Shown here: piece by piece, positions 36,017-43,782 of the stretch | How positions within the stretch are numbered: the stretch's first letter is position 1 | Layout: the number at the start of each line of letters is the position of its first letter | NCBI GenBank assembly: GCA_947581755.1 | Contig: CANPVN010000008.1 | Span: 1 to 52,432, forward strand | DNA: 52,432 nt | From: an uncultured Clostridia bacterium | GTDB taxonomy: Bacteria > Bacillota > Clostridia > Christensenellales > Pumilibacteraceae | Direction of reading: 5' to 3' | Notes under the pieces: generated by a model | The model's input: only the letters and a program-made list of their open reading frames with translations | What the model was told of the DNA's origin: nothing | Database searches by the model: none | Program-made: the position numbers and the translations under genes

Positions 36017-37777
36017 ATGAATGTATTTAAGAAAATTTTCGGTTGGTTTTCAAGGCATTGGCCTACAAAACGAAGAATCATACAAGTCTATACCGCTCTT
36101 TTGTTCAACTGTAATATAAAGGGCTTTGTAAAGGGACGCATCTATACGGGAAACACAAAATATTTGTGTACTCCCGGACTTAATTGCTACTCCTGTCCCG
36201 GAGCCGTTACCGCCTGTCCCATGGGCGCGTTGCAAAACGCTTTCGCGTCGTCGGCGACTCGCACTCCTTACTATATACTCGGAATTTTGGGATTGCTGGG
36301 ATTGATGTTCGCAAGAACAATATGCGGCTTTTTGTGTCCCGTAGGTCTCGGACAGGATCTGTTGTATAAAATAAAAACTCCCAAAATAAAAAAGAGCAAA
36401 TATACGCGCGCGCTGTCGTATGTAAAATATGTCATTTTAGTCGTGTTCGCCTTTTTAATACCTTTGATGTACGGAATCGTTCAAAGTTCGGCTGTGCCCG
36501 GGTTCTGCAAATATATCTGTCCCGCGGGTACTTTGGGCGGAGGTATCGGATTGCTCGTCAATCCCGCAAATACCGATTACTTTGCAATGCTCGGGCCTCT
36601 GTTTACCTGGAAATTCGCTCTGCTCGTTGCAATCATAGTCTTTTGCGCTTTTATCTATCGCCCCTTCTGTCGATTCCTTTGCCCCTTGGGAGCGATCTAC
36701 GGCTTTTTCAACAAGATCGCCATAATAGGAGTCAAACTCGACAAACAAAAATGTACCGACTGCGGCTTGTGCGTCTCGCATTGCAAAATGGATATAAAAC
36801 ACGTCGGAGATCACGAGTGTATAAATTGCGGAGAATGTATCTCGGTCTGCCCCGTTAAAGCGATAAGTTGGAAAGGCTCCAAACTCTTCCTTAAAGCAAA
36901 CGCATATAACGAGCAGACTGTAACCGAAGAAAAGCCCTTGACTCCTCTGCTCGCAACGGCGTCGGCAAGTGAAATGCCCTCGGAAAACGCTCTCTCGAAC
37001 AATATCGTCACCGAGAGCGTTACGAACGAAAATCCTTCTATATACTCCGAAAATATCGAAAACGACGAGACTCCTTTCGACGAAGCAAACGTCGCCGCGG
37101 ACAATGACTCGCCGCAAGATCCTATCGACACGAACGCCGAAAACCGCGAACAAAAAGACAAGACTCCCAAAACAAAAAAAGGAAGAAACTTTTATTTGCA
37201 ACTCGGAGCATTCTGTCTTGCCTTTGTGGTGCTTTTCGGCGCAATACTCTACTATAACGTTATACTGAAATACGATAACATAAACGCTTTGAGCGAAGGC
37301 GACGTCGCGCCCGAGTTCAGTCTGCAAACTTACGGCTACGATAACAGCGGAAAATACGCTCTGCTCGACGATACTTTCGATTTCAGCGAACATCTCGATC
37401 AGATCGTTGTCATAAATTTCTGGGCTACTTGGTGCGGACCCTGTACCCAAGAATTGCCCGACTTCGACAGAATACAAAAAGAATATCCCGAGATTTGCGT
37501 CGTGGCAGTCCATACCACTGCGATAACAGTGCCTTCGGTTGCCGATTGGGTCGTAAACGACAAGCCCGCCTTTACTTCATTCGATGTAACTTTCCTTCAG
37601 GATAAAGTCATAGCGGACGAAAATTCCCCCTATAACGGTCAGACGATCTTCGAAACTTTCGGGGGTAAAGACGCGCTCCCCGTTACAGTAATAGTCGTAA
37701 AGGGACTCATAAAAAAGATAAATAACGGCAGTATGCCCTATGAAACTCTTAAAAGCGTCATCGAATCTTATGTATGA
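36017..37777 (+). CDS. Membrane polyferredoxin (NapH/NosR-like) fused to TlpA-like thioredoxin
   Basis: A 586-aa two-part protein. Residues 20-240 are a membrane polyferredoxin with a cysteine cluster (Cys51, 57, 60, 67) and CxxxCP motifs at 103-108, 164-168 and 218-222, as in NapH/NosR/RdxA. Residues 246-278 hold two CxxCxxCxxxC [4Fe-4S] motifs. An acidic linker (about 300-390) leads to another membrane helix (about 393-415) and a thioredoxin-like domain with WCGPC (472-476) and a cis-Pro at 555. The likely reading is that electrons pass from cytoplasmic ferredoxin through the membrane to an outer-face disulfide reductase. Each part resembles known families; the joint function is inferred. 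Confidence 0.9.
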   Translation: MNVFKKIFGWFSRHWPTKRRIIQVYTALLFNCNIKGFVKGRIYTGNTKYLCTPGLNCYSCPGAVTACPMGALQNAFASSATRTPYYILGILGLLGLMFARTICGFLCPVGLGQDLLYKIKTPKIKKSKYTRALSYVKYVILVVFAFLIPLMYGIVQSSAVPGFCKYICPAGTLGGGIGLLVNPANTDYFAMLGPLFTWKFALLVAIIVFCAFIYRPFCRFLCPLGAIYGFFNKIAIIGVKLDKQKCTDCGLCVSHCKMDIKHVGDHECINCGECISVCPVKAISWKGSKLFLKANAYNEQTVTEEKPLTPLLATASASEMPSENALSNNIVTESVTNENPSIYSENIENDETPFDEANVAADNDSPQDPIDTNAENREQKDKTPKTKKGRNFYLQLGAFCLAFVVLFGAILYYNVILKYDNINALSEGDVAPEFSLQTYGYDNSGKYALLDDTFDFSEHLDQIVVINFWATWCGPCTQELPDFDRIQKEYPEICVVAVHTTAITVPSVADWVVNDKPAFTSFDVTFLQDKVIADENSPYNGQTIFETFGGKDALPVTVIVVKGLIKKINNGSMPYETLKSVIESYV

Positions 37778-37800
37778 TCGATAACCTTCGAATTGTTATA

Positions 37801-37842
37801 AAAAAACGCCTTATAAGTTCCGAACTTGTAAGGCGTTTTTTG
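37801..37842 (+). terminator. Terminator of the polyferredoxin operon
   Basis: A long stem, AACGCCTTATAAGTTC against GAACTTGTAAGGCGTT, with a 2-nt tip, is followed by a T-run. The A-run before it makes it usable in both directions. Confidence 0.92.
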
Positions 37843-37886
37843 TTTGCTCTCGCGCTCCGTTGTACATGACAAGAACACTCCTTTGG

Positions 37887-37913
37887 AAAAGACTGTCCGC
37901 GCGACGGTCTTTT
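37887..37913 (-). terminator. Terminator-like hairpin after the Spo0A-domain genes
   Basis: An 11-bp stem AAAAGACTGTC / GACGGTCTTTT with loop CGCGC. On the minus strand the stem itself ends in TTTT. It lies about 57 nt past the stop of the last Spo0A-domain gene. Confidence 0.55.
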
Positions 37914-37969
37914 CTCTCCGTCTCCGCAGATAATTATCTCGTCTGTGTAAGACGAATGTTTCGATTTGT

Positions 37970-38293
37970 TTACGCGATAAGTTTTTCATCGGGAATTATC
38001 TTCAGCAAAGACAAAAACTCGGAATTTGTCATCGGATGATTTTCGTCATAGACCTTTACACCGAAATACCCGTCTATATTCTTGAGTTTGCCGCACGAAT
38101 CCGCAAAAGATATTGCCCGTCTTATGGCGTCGTAGACTATATGCGAAGTCGTCGAATACAGTTTTGCAACACTATCGTACACTTGGTTCATAAGCGAACA
38201 TTCGGTATTTATCTTCAATGCTGCCTTTATATATCCGAACGCAGCCTTATTGGGCAATATTCCCAAACTTAACAATAAACTGTCCGTTCTCAT
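37970..38293 (-). CDS. Stand-alone Spo0A C-terminal (DNA-binding) domain protein, copy 1
   Basis: A 107-aa protein that aligns along its length with the effector domain of Spo0A: LLSLGILPNKAAFGYIKAAL matches the first helices, VAKLYSTTSHIVYDAIRRAI the recognition region (Spo0A: TTASRVERAIRHAI), and GYFGVKVYDENHPMTNSEF the end (Spo0A: SLFGYT...KPTNSEF). The receiver domain is absent, so phosphorylation cannot control it. Several recognition-helix residues differ (Arg-Val-Glu-Arg becomes Ile-Val-Tyr-Asp), which suggests another DNA target or no DNA binding. RBS AAAGGAGGT is excellent. Its neighbour at 38377 is a close paralogue. It may compete with or adapt Spo0A output. Confidence 0.85.
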   Translation of the reverse strand: MRTDSLLLSLGILPNKAAFGYIKAALKINTECSLMNQVYDSVAKLYSTTSHIVYDAIRRAISFADSCGKLKNIDGYFGVKVYDENHPMTNSEFLSLLKIIPDEKLIA

Positions 38294-38376
38294 TTTTTAC
38301 CTCCTTTGTTTGATTGAATTTCAATAATATTTTTGGCATCTATTGATTTTTCGTTTTTTATTATATTCATCTTCCG

Positions 38377-38697
38377 TCAATCGAGTTTTTCACGGGGAAT
38401 TATCTTAAGCAGAGACAAAAACTCGGAGTTCGTCATCGGATGATTTTCGTCATAGACCTTTACGCCGAAATATTCGTCTATATTCTTGAGTTTGCCGCAT
38501 GAATCCGCAAAAGATATTGCCCGTCTTATGGAGTCATAAACTATATCGGGAGTAGTGGAAAAGTTCTCGGCAATGCTTTTATATATGTCGTTCATCGCGC
38601 CTAATCCGATATCGGACTTCAACGCGAACTTTATGTACCAAAATGCCGACTTGTTGGGTAAAATCCCCAAATTCAAAAGAAGATTATCTATTTCCAT
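38377..38697 (-). CDS. Stand-alone Spo0A C-terminal (DNA-binding) domain protein, copy 2
   Basis: A 106-aa paralogue of the downstream gene; the C-terminal halves are almost identical (AISFADSCGKLKNID.YFGVKVYDENHP.MTNSEF) and the N-terminal halves differ. The recognition helix reads TTPDIVYDSIRRAI, again without Spo0A's Arg-Val-Glu-Arg. No receiver domain. It is first in the pair, with RBS AAGGAG, a promoter at 38787-38815 and two 0A-like boxes (38776-38786 and 38711-38719) between promoter and start. This predicts repression or feedback by Spo0A itself. The protein fold is clear by sequence; the regulation is inferred. Confidence 0.85.
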   Translation of the reverse strand: MEIDNLLLNLGILPNKSAFWYIKFALKSDIGLGAMNDIYKSIAENFSTTPDIVYDSIRRAISFADSCGKLKNIDEYFGVKVYDENHPMTNSEFLSLLKIIPREKLD

Positions 38698-38710
38698 TTA
38701 CGCTCCTTGT

Positions 38711-38719
38711 TTTGTCAAA
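38711..38719. promoter_or_regulatory. 0A-like box near the RBS of the Spo0A-domain gene
   Basis: TTTGTCAAA fits the Spo0A box consensus TTTGTCRAA. It lies just upstream of the ribosome binding site. Short sites like this also occur by chance. Confidence 0.4.
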
Positions 38720-38775
38720 TGACTCTTTATATCATCTGAATACAATATTCGAATAAATTTTTTCAAAAGGATTAA

Positions 38776-38786
38776 TTTTCGACAAT
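38776..38786 (-). promoter_or_regulatory. 0A-like box at the transcription start of the Spo0A-domain operon
   Basis: Minus strand ATTGTCGAAAA contains the exact TGTCGAA core of the Spo0A box and lies directly after the -10 element, a position typical of repression. Confidence 0.5.
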
Positions 38787-38815
38787 ATAATAACATCGCC
38801 GCAAATCAAAGTCAA
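38787..38815 (-). promoter_or_regulatory. Sigma-A promoter of the Spo0A-domain gene pair
   Basis: Minus strand TTGACT (38810-38815), 17-nt spacer, TATTAT (38787-38792), leaving a leader of about 80 nt. Confidence 0.8.
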
Positions 38816-38923
38816 GTATGCATAACCGACTATTATGCTCAATTATTTAATAAAATCAAATATTTTTACCGAATATCAATAATAAAGACCTATTATTGCA
38901 AATAAAAACCGATTCCCGCAAAC

Positions 38924-38954
38924 AAAAAACCGACCCGAACTATGTTCGGATCGG
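38924..38954 (-). terminator. Terminator of the candidate small RNA
   Basis: On the minus strand CCGATCCGAAC pairs with GTTCGGGTCGG (one G-U) around ATA, followed by TTTTTT. The G-U pair exists only in the minus-strand RNA, which fixes the direction. Confidence 0.85.
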
Positions 38955-39152
38955 GATGCCCTTCGCGGAGAAAGAGGGATTTGCTCCGCAAGTAAGCAGC
39001 AATATGATAATACAATCGATGTCTCACTTATCCGCATGACACAACAAAAGAGATTACCGAAAAAATCATGTCGTATTATCTCATTTTATTCCTTCGTCAT
39101 TACATCAATTTTCTCTGTTTTTCTTATAATAAATTCTATTTCAGCGTTTTCT
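38924..39152 (-). ncRNA. Candidate small RNA of about 230 nt
   Basis: Minus-strand unit between a strong promoter (39159-39188) and a good terminator (38924-38954), with no convincing coding sequence. Internal pairing includes TGCGGAG / CTCCGCG (around 38965-38990) and a 7-bp stem AAGTGAG / CTTACTT (around 38990-39030). An open frame of about 44 GTG-started codons crosses the terminator and has no ribosome binding site, so it is unlikely. I cannot match it to 6S RNA, SRP RNA, tmRNA or RNase P. Confidence 0.45.
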
Positions 39153-39158
39153 TACGAT

Positions 39159-39188
39159 ATAATAGCACAATATAAAATAATATGTCAA
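39159..39188 (-). promoter_or_regulatory. Sigma-A promoter of the candidate small RNA
   Basis: Minus strand TTGACA (39183-39188, perfect), 18-nt spacer, TATTAT (39159-39164). No gene starts downstream on this strand for more than 400 nt. Confidence 0.75.
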
Positions 39189-39384
39189 GCGTTTCAAACA
39201 ATCAAAATTACGGGAAATCAAACAAAAATCAAAAGCCGAACGATCACAACACAATTTATCTATTATTGACCTTTTAATTTATAGAGAGTCGTTCGCCCGT
39301 TCTTTCCCGTTTATTTTTTGTCTGTTTCGAATCCCTACATACAGAGACGACTTCAAAAGCCGATTTTGTGACATTCTTTTATAA
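39189..39384. other. Non-coding AT-rich spacer
   Basis: Between the small-RNA promoter and the GNAT terminator I see no gene. AGTCGT and ACGACT could pair over about 60 nt (around 39288-39355), which may belong to the 3' untranslated region of the GNAT transcript. Confidence 0.4.
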
Positions 39385-39411
39385 AATAAAATGTGAAACT
39401 TCCTTCACATT
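39385..39411 (-). terminator. Terminator after the GNAT gene
   Basis: AATGTGAA / TTCACATT stem with a 6-nt loop, followed on the minus strand by TTATTTTAT. It lies about 94 nt past the GNAT stop. Confidence 0.6.
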
Positions 39412-39504
39412 CGATTTTATATGCTTTTATTCTGTTTCTATCTTTCCCGACGCTTTATTCTCCGATCGCTTATCGGTTGATAATTGCTCGACGCGCATTT
39501 TCAA

Positions 39505-39999
39505 TTAAAACTGTTTTTTGATTTTTTGATACGCAATTCTCGGACTGCCGTCTGCAACATAAATTATTCCTCGCTCTTGGAATCCGTTTTTCAGAATCAA
39601 ATGTTGCATAATTTTATTGTCTTTATGCGTATCTATTCGGATATTGGATATTTTACTCTCGCAATATTTAAGGCACATATCGAAAATACCGTTTATTTGT
39701 CCGTTGCTCGCAACCCTATGGATAGTGCCGTATGTATCGTCATTTTCCCAACTGCCCTCGATCTTTTTATAAGTAGGCTCCTCTCCTATTATGAAACTGA
39801 ACACACCGCAGATCGCTCCGTCTCGTTCAATCACATAACTATGATTGCGGTCTATGTCATCGGCAATCGTTCTCTCTTCGGGGAATTTGTCATACCATTG
39901 ATGAGGATTTCCGTTTAATCGCATCTGTTCCCTCGCATAGCGATATATTTCCATAACCGCCTGAAAATCCTGCCTTTTTGTCGATCTTATATTGAGCAC
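39505..39999 (-). CDS. GNAT family N-acetyltransferase
   Basis: A 164-aa acetyltransferase. The N terminus (IRSTKRQDFQAVMEIYRYAREQM) is the usual GNAT first strand and helix; ICGVFSFIIG is the central strand; and SNIRIDTHKDNKIMQHLILKNGFQERGIIYV matches the C-terminal acetyl-CoA region, where an N-x-x-M-x-x-L pattern precedes the final beta strands. The substrate is unknown. The start is GTG at 39999. Upstream lies a run of eight G residues acting as part of the ribosome binding site, which is odd. A good promoter is at 40042-40070. Confidence 0.85.
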   Translation of the reverse strand: MLNIRSTKRQDFQAVMEIYRYAREQMRLNGNPHQWYDKFPEERTIADDIDRNHSYVIERDGAICGVFSFIIGEEPTYKKIEGSWENDDTYGTIHRVASNGQINGIFDMCLKYCESKISNIRIDTHKDNKIMQHLILKNGFQERGIIYVADGSPRIAYQKIKKQF

Positions 40000-40041
40000 A
40001 ATAATCTTCCCCCCCCTTCGCCGAATTTCCGTCTATCCGTT

Positions 40042-40070
40042 ATTATACCATAAACGCGAAAGTATGGCAA
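40042..40070 (-). promoter_or_regulatory. Sigma-A promoter of the GNAT gene
   Basis: Minus strand TTGCCA (40065-40070), 17-nt spacer, TATAAT (40042-40047). The stretch TTTATGGTATAAT is shared exactly with the glnN promoter. Confidence 0.85.
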
Positions 40071-40150
40071 ACAATACCGTCTCTTGTAAAAGAGAAGGCT
40101 CAAATTTTTCCCTCTCGGATATTAAAGAATATTTATAAAATCAACTTACA

Positions 40151-40190
40151 AACAAGCCGCTTGGACAAGAGTTCAAACGGCTTTGTTTTT
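40151..40190. terminator. Terminator after glnN
   Basis: Stem AAGCCG.TTGGAC / GTTCAA.CGGCTT with loop AAGA, about 20 nt past the glnN stop. T-rich tails occur on both sides. It belongs to a family of similar hairpins at 42514 and 49675. Confidence 0.75.
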
Positions 40191-40202
40191 ATGATATTTG
40201 TT

Positions 40203-42308
40203 TCAATTTACACCGAAAAGCAAATCGGCATAAGTGGGAACGGGATAATAATCTTTCGGCAATAAACATTCCAATTCATCCACCGCTTGTCTAAGCATAA
40301 ACATTGCTTTATCGACCTCGTCTCTGAAAACGCTCGCACGTTTCAAAGTCTGTCCGAACTGCACCGCCTTTGCTTGTTCGAGGGCTTTTTCGAGTTCGCT
40401 TACCCGTTGCTCGATCTTTTCTATGACCGAAGCCGTTTCGTTCGCTTTTTTCAATTCGATTTTATATAAGCCCTGAACGCCCGCCTTTTGTGAATTCAAT
40501 ACGTTTTCTACCATAAACGACGCATATTTTATTGCGGCGGGAATAAATTGCTTTTTCGCCATGTCAAGCATGGTTTTTGCTTCGATATTTTTTGTTTTGT
40601 TATATACTCTGAGTATAATTTCATATCGGCTGTTGATTTCCGTGGGCGTGAAAACTCCGTACTTATTAAACAAATTTACGTTTTTCTCCGCAACCAAGCA
40701 AGGAGCAACCTCAACAGTATCCTTAAACTCGGGCAAATTTCGCTTTGCCGCCTCTTTTCTCCATTCTTCGGAATATCCGTCGCCGTTAAAAATGACTCGT
40801 TTATGTTCGTTATACAGTTCTTTAATAATATCATCGACTGCGGCTTGTTTATCCGAAACGCTTTCGAGTCTTTCCGAGATAAAATCCAAAGATTCGGCTA
40901 CGATAGTATTCAGAACTATATTACAATCGGCTATCGACTCGGGTGCGCCCGGCATTCTGAACTCGAATTTATCGCCCGTAAAAGCAAACGGACTCGTCCT
41001 GTTGCGATCCGTGGGATCCAATTTCAAACTCGGAACGGTTTTTATCTTCATATCCAAATACGCTTGATGCAAACTCTTTTGAGTCGAGCCGTTCACTATA
41101 CGCTCGAAAGTCTCTGTAAGGTCTCCGCCGAGAAATACGCTTATAACCGTAGGAGGCGCCTCGTGTCCCCCGAGTCTGCAATCGTTTCCCGCGGTAGCAA
41201 CGCTTAATCTCAATAGATCCGCATGAAGATCGACTGCGCGCAACACAGCAAGACAAAACAATAAAAATCTTTTGTTGGCCGCGACGTCTTTGCCCGCCTT
41301 AAACAAATTCTCCCCCGAATCCGTTGACAAACTCCAATTGTTATGTTTACCGCTCCCATTCACCCCTTCAAAGGGCTTTTCATTGAGCATACATCTCAAT
41401 CCGTTCTTCTTGGCGACCTTTTTCATTATTTCCATCGTCAAATGATTTCTGTCGCAAGCGACGCTCGCATTTTCGTATATGGGAGCAAGTTCATGTTGCG
41501 CGGGTGCAACTTCGTTATGTTTGGTCTTACTCGTAATCCCGAGTTTCCACAATTCATTATCCAACTCGGACATAAAATGACTCACTCTGTCGTTCAAATT
41601 TCCGTAATAATGGTCGTCCATCTCCTGCCCTTTTGGCGGCATACAGCCGAACAAAGTCTTGCCCGCAAATTTCAAGTCCGCCCTTTGAGAATGAAACTTT
41701 TCGTCAACCAAAAAATATTCCTGCTCCGCGCCTATTTGAGGTATTACACGACGAACTTTATCATCGCCGAGAAGTCGTAATAACCTTACGCTCTGTTTGG
41801 ATATACATTCCATTGAACGCAATAACGGAGTCTTTTTGTCCAACGCTTCGCCGTTATAAGAAGTGTAAATCGTGGGAATACACAATGTTCCGTCTTTGAC
41901 GAAGGCAGGACTCGCGCAATCCCAAGCGGTATATCCCCTCGCTTCAAAAGTCGCTCGCAAGCCTCCGCTCGGAAAACTCGAAGCGTCCGCTTCGCCCTTT
42001 ATAAGGTTTTTCCCCGAAAACTCCATTATCACTTCGTCGGGTCCTATAAGAGATAAAAATGCGTTATGTTTTTCGGCAGGAGATCCCGTCATCGGTATAA
42101 ACCAATGACAATAATGCGTCGCGCCGAGAGAAATTGCCCAATCCTTCATTGCGCTTGCCACAACTTCGGCTAAATTGCTATCAAGTTCCGTACCGTCTTT
42201 GATCGTTTGCTTCAAAGACATATATACATTTTTGGGTAACTTGGAACGCATAATTTTATCGTTAAAAACCAAACTCCCAAACATATCCACAAATTTTATA
42301 TCTTCCAT
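40203..42308 (-). CDS. glnN: Glutamine synthetase, type III
   Basis: A 701-aa glutamine synthetase of the long GSIII class, which makes glutamine from glutamate, ammonia and ATP. Family features: HWFIPMTGSPAEKHNAFLS near the N terminus, GAEQEYFLVDEKFH with the metal-binding glutamates, NEVAPAQHELAPIYENAS, GVNGSGKHNNWS (the nucleotide/ammonia site) and RTSPFAFTGDKFEFRMPGA. The open frame begins at 42332, but CGGAGGA lies 5 nt before the ATG at 42308, which is preferred. It has a single-gene transcript with a structured leader of about 95 nt. No amtB or glnK gene is nearby. Confidence 0.96.
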   Translation of the reverse strand: MEDIKFVDMFGSLVFNDKIMRSKLPKNVYMSLKQTIKDGTELDSNLAEVVASAMKDWAISLGATHYCHWFIPMTGSPAEKHNAFLSLIGPDEVIMEFSGKNLIKGEADASSFPSGGLRATFEARGYTAWDCASPAFVKDGTLCIPTIYTSYNGEALDKKTPLLRSMECISKQSVRLLRLLGDDKVRRVIPQIGAEQEYFLVDEKFHSQRADLKFAGKTLFGCMPPKGQEMDDHYYGNLNDRVSHFMSELDNELWKLGITSKTKHNEVAPAQHELAPIYENASVACDRNHLTMEIMKKVAKKNGLRCMLNEKPFEGVNGSGKHNNWSLSTDSGENLFKAGKDVAANKRFLLFCLAVLRAVDLHADLLRLSVATAGNDCRLGGHEAPPTVISVFLGGDLTETFERIVNGSTQKSLHQAYLDMKIKTVPSLKLDPTDRNRTSPFAFTGDKFEFRMPGAPESIADCNIVLNTIVAESLDFISERLESVSDKQAAVDDIIKELYNEHKRVIFNGDGYSEEWRKEAAKRNLPEFKDTVEVAPCLVAEKNVNLFNKYGVFTPTEINSRYEIILRVYNKTKNIEAKTMLDMAKKQFIPAAIKYASFMVENVLNSQKAGVQGLYKIELKKANETASVIEKIEQRVSELEKALEQAKAVQFGQTLKRASVFRDEVDKAMFMLRQAVDELECLLPKDYYPVPTYADLLFGVN

Positions 42309-42400
42309 TGTATCCTCCGAATTGCAGAACAAAACCGATCATGCGTTAGCAACGAATCTAATCGTCCGATGTCGTTCTACCACATTCCTGTGTGTTTTTG
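42309..42400 (-). promoter_or_regulatory. Structured 5' leader of glnN
   Basis: GTAGAAC and GTTCTGC can pair (one G-U), enclosing a CGAT / ATCG pair and a GTT-AAC mini-hairpin. No match to the known glutamine riboswitch core is seen, so any regulatory role is speculative. Confidence 0.3.
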
Positions 42401-42402
42401 TA

Positions 42403-42431
42403 ATTATACCATAAATACGCAAACAAAACAA
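42403..42431 (-). promoter_or_regulatory. Promoter of glnN
   Basis: Minus strand TTGTTT (42426-42431), 17-nt spacer, TATAAT (42403-42408). The -35 is partial, the -10 perfect. Confidence 0.75.
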
Positions 42432-42513
42432 GCGTTACCCTCTTTTGTAAAGCGCAAAAAATAAAGATAGCCCAACGACAAAATAATCACTTTGAAGAAT
42501 AAAATTTTATTAC

Positions 42514-42550
42514 AAAAACAAGCCGTCTGAACGATAGTTCAAACGACTTG
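42514..42550 (-). terminator. Terminator of the restriction island operon
   Basis: On the minus strand a 14-bp stem (CAAGTCGTTTGAAC with GTTCAGACGGCTTG, loop TATC) is followed by TTTTTG, about 115 nt past the DUF2971 stop. It closely resembles the tRNA-Ser terminator at 49675-49715. Confidence 0.8.
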
Positions 42551-42554
42551 GGCT

Positions 42555-42584
42555 TTGGCGGCACGTCGGCATCCGAATTTGAAC
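42555..42584 (-). repeat. Degenerate tRNA-Ser 3'-end-like copy (possible att remnant)
   Basis: TTGGCGG followed about 15 nt later by ATTTGAAC has the order and orientation of the tRNA-Ser 3' end at 49718-49740. It also sits next to a terminator of the same type, as at the real tRNA. The spacing is 5 nt too long for a functional T-arm and acceptor. It may mark the far end of an island inserted at the tRNA, but the match is short. Confidence 0.35.
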
Positions 42585-42664
42585 TAAATTTATATATCAC
42601 AAAAAAGCGTTTTGCCATTAAATTTACGCTAACTCAATTTAACTTATATCAGCATGGCATCTGT

Positions 42665-43771
42665 TTATATTTCAGTTGAGACCATTTTATAAGTACGATT
42701 TTTTGTGCTTACACTTTCTTTATAGATATTATAACCCTTTTCACGAGCTACATCAATTAAAAATTTTTGATTTGCTTGCGATATTTTACTCCCAAGATAA
42801 ATCGCCGTCGGCTTTTTTATTACAAAACCAATATCCTTTTGTAACAAAGTATAATCATTTGTATTAGTGTATATAATTCTCCATTCTTTTTCTTCTTTCC
42901 ACTCTTTTGCCTTATGAATTATAATCCTAGCCCAAATCAGTGAGTCTATCGGTCCAAGCATTTGTTGTTTGAAATCATTGTTTACTCCACCAAACATATA
43001 TATTAATAATTCATCTAATAAAAAAGAACGCAATATATATAAATAAGCTTGAGTTGCATCAAACCTCTTATTAGTATATATTACCGGTAGAATAGTCCCA
43101 TTATAGGGTGCAAAACATTTTTTGCCTAATTTAGAGCACTGCGGGCAATCCGTTGTGTTGCCGTTTTGGAAGTCGTATTCTAAAGCAAATCCTGTACTAC
43201 TTGCAGCATATTGTCCCCACATTAATGGCGAATCTATTCGCTCGCTAAAACAAGCAAATTTGGTTTTCTTTTGTACTCTTGTTGCGATTTCATTTTCTAA
43301 ATCATTGTTGTTGTGTATTATCCAATTATGTATCTTCTCTGATAATTCTTTAATCTGTTTAGACGTGCACATTTTAAATCTCTCTAAAAACGCAGGTAAA
43401 TTTTCATCGCCAATAATTGCAAGTATACTTTTTATTGCCTCCGGTAAATTCTTTTGTAGACCAACATACATTTTTATATTTCCGTTTTCGTCAAATAAAT
43501 TTGCAATTTCATTCTCAATTGCTTTTTTATCATAATATAGCATAGAATCGTAATCATCATTCATTTTCGAGCCAGTGGAAAACCAAAGTTGATCGTTTAA
43601 AAATGCATTTAACGACTTTTCATCACAGCGCCTGTATCTATATAGTTTTTTAGGGATATGGCTAAAAATATATTCCTGTAATTTTTGACAAGCCTTTTGC
43701 TCCTCTTCGGTAGGATTGATGACATTCAAAGATGTTTTTTCTAACAATTGTTTAAAATTTTTTGTATCCAT
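42665..43771 (-). CDS. DUF2971 domain protein
   Basis: A 368-aa protein with DUF2971 hallmarks: PKKLYRYR, an FSTGSKMNDDYD segment (usually FxxPxxFNDPFD) and FACFSERIDSPLMWGQYAASSTGFALEYD. A short cysteine group (CPQCSKLGKKC, about residues 235-245) could bind zinc. The family has no firmly established activity and is frequent in accessory and defence regions. It is the last gene of the hsdM-hsdS operon, 11 nt after the KilA-N gene. Codon use and AT content fit the island rather than the flanking housekeeping genes. Confidence 0.85.
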   Translation of the reverse strand: MDTKNFKQLLEKTSLNVINPTEEEQKACQKLQEYIFSHIPKKLYRYRRCDEKSLNAFLNDQLWFSTGSKMNDDYDSMLYYDKKAIENEIANLFDENGNIKMYVGLQKNLPEAIKSILAIIGDENLPAFLERFKMCTSKQIKELSEKIHNWIIHNNNDLENEIATRVQKKTKFACFSERIDSPLMWGQYAASSTGFALEYDFQNGNTTDCPQCSKLGKKCFAPYNGTILPVIYTNKRFDATQAYLYILRSFLLDELLIYMFGGVNNDFKQQMLGPIDSLIWARIIIHKAKEWKEEKEWRIIYTNTNDYTLLQKDIGFVIKKPTAIYLGSKISQANQKFLIDVAREKGYNIYKESVSTKNRTYKMVSTEI

Positions 43772-43782
43772 TTTGTGCCTCT

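Noticed and set aside
37768..37989. 73-codon minus-strand frame over two terminators
   Set aside because: It consists largely of terminator hairpin sequence and has no RBS or similarity.
38960..38992. tRNA-like 3' end near GCGGAG...CTCCGC
   Set aside because: It resembles a T-arm and acceptor fragment, but no anticodon arm or matching 5' half is found; the pairing is local.
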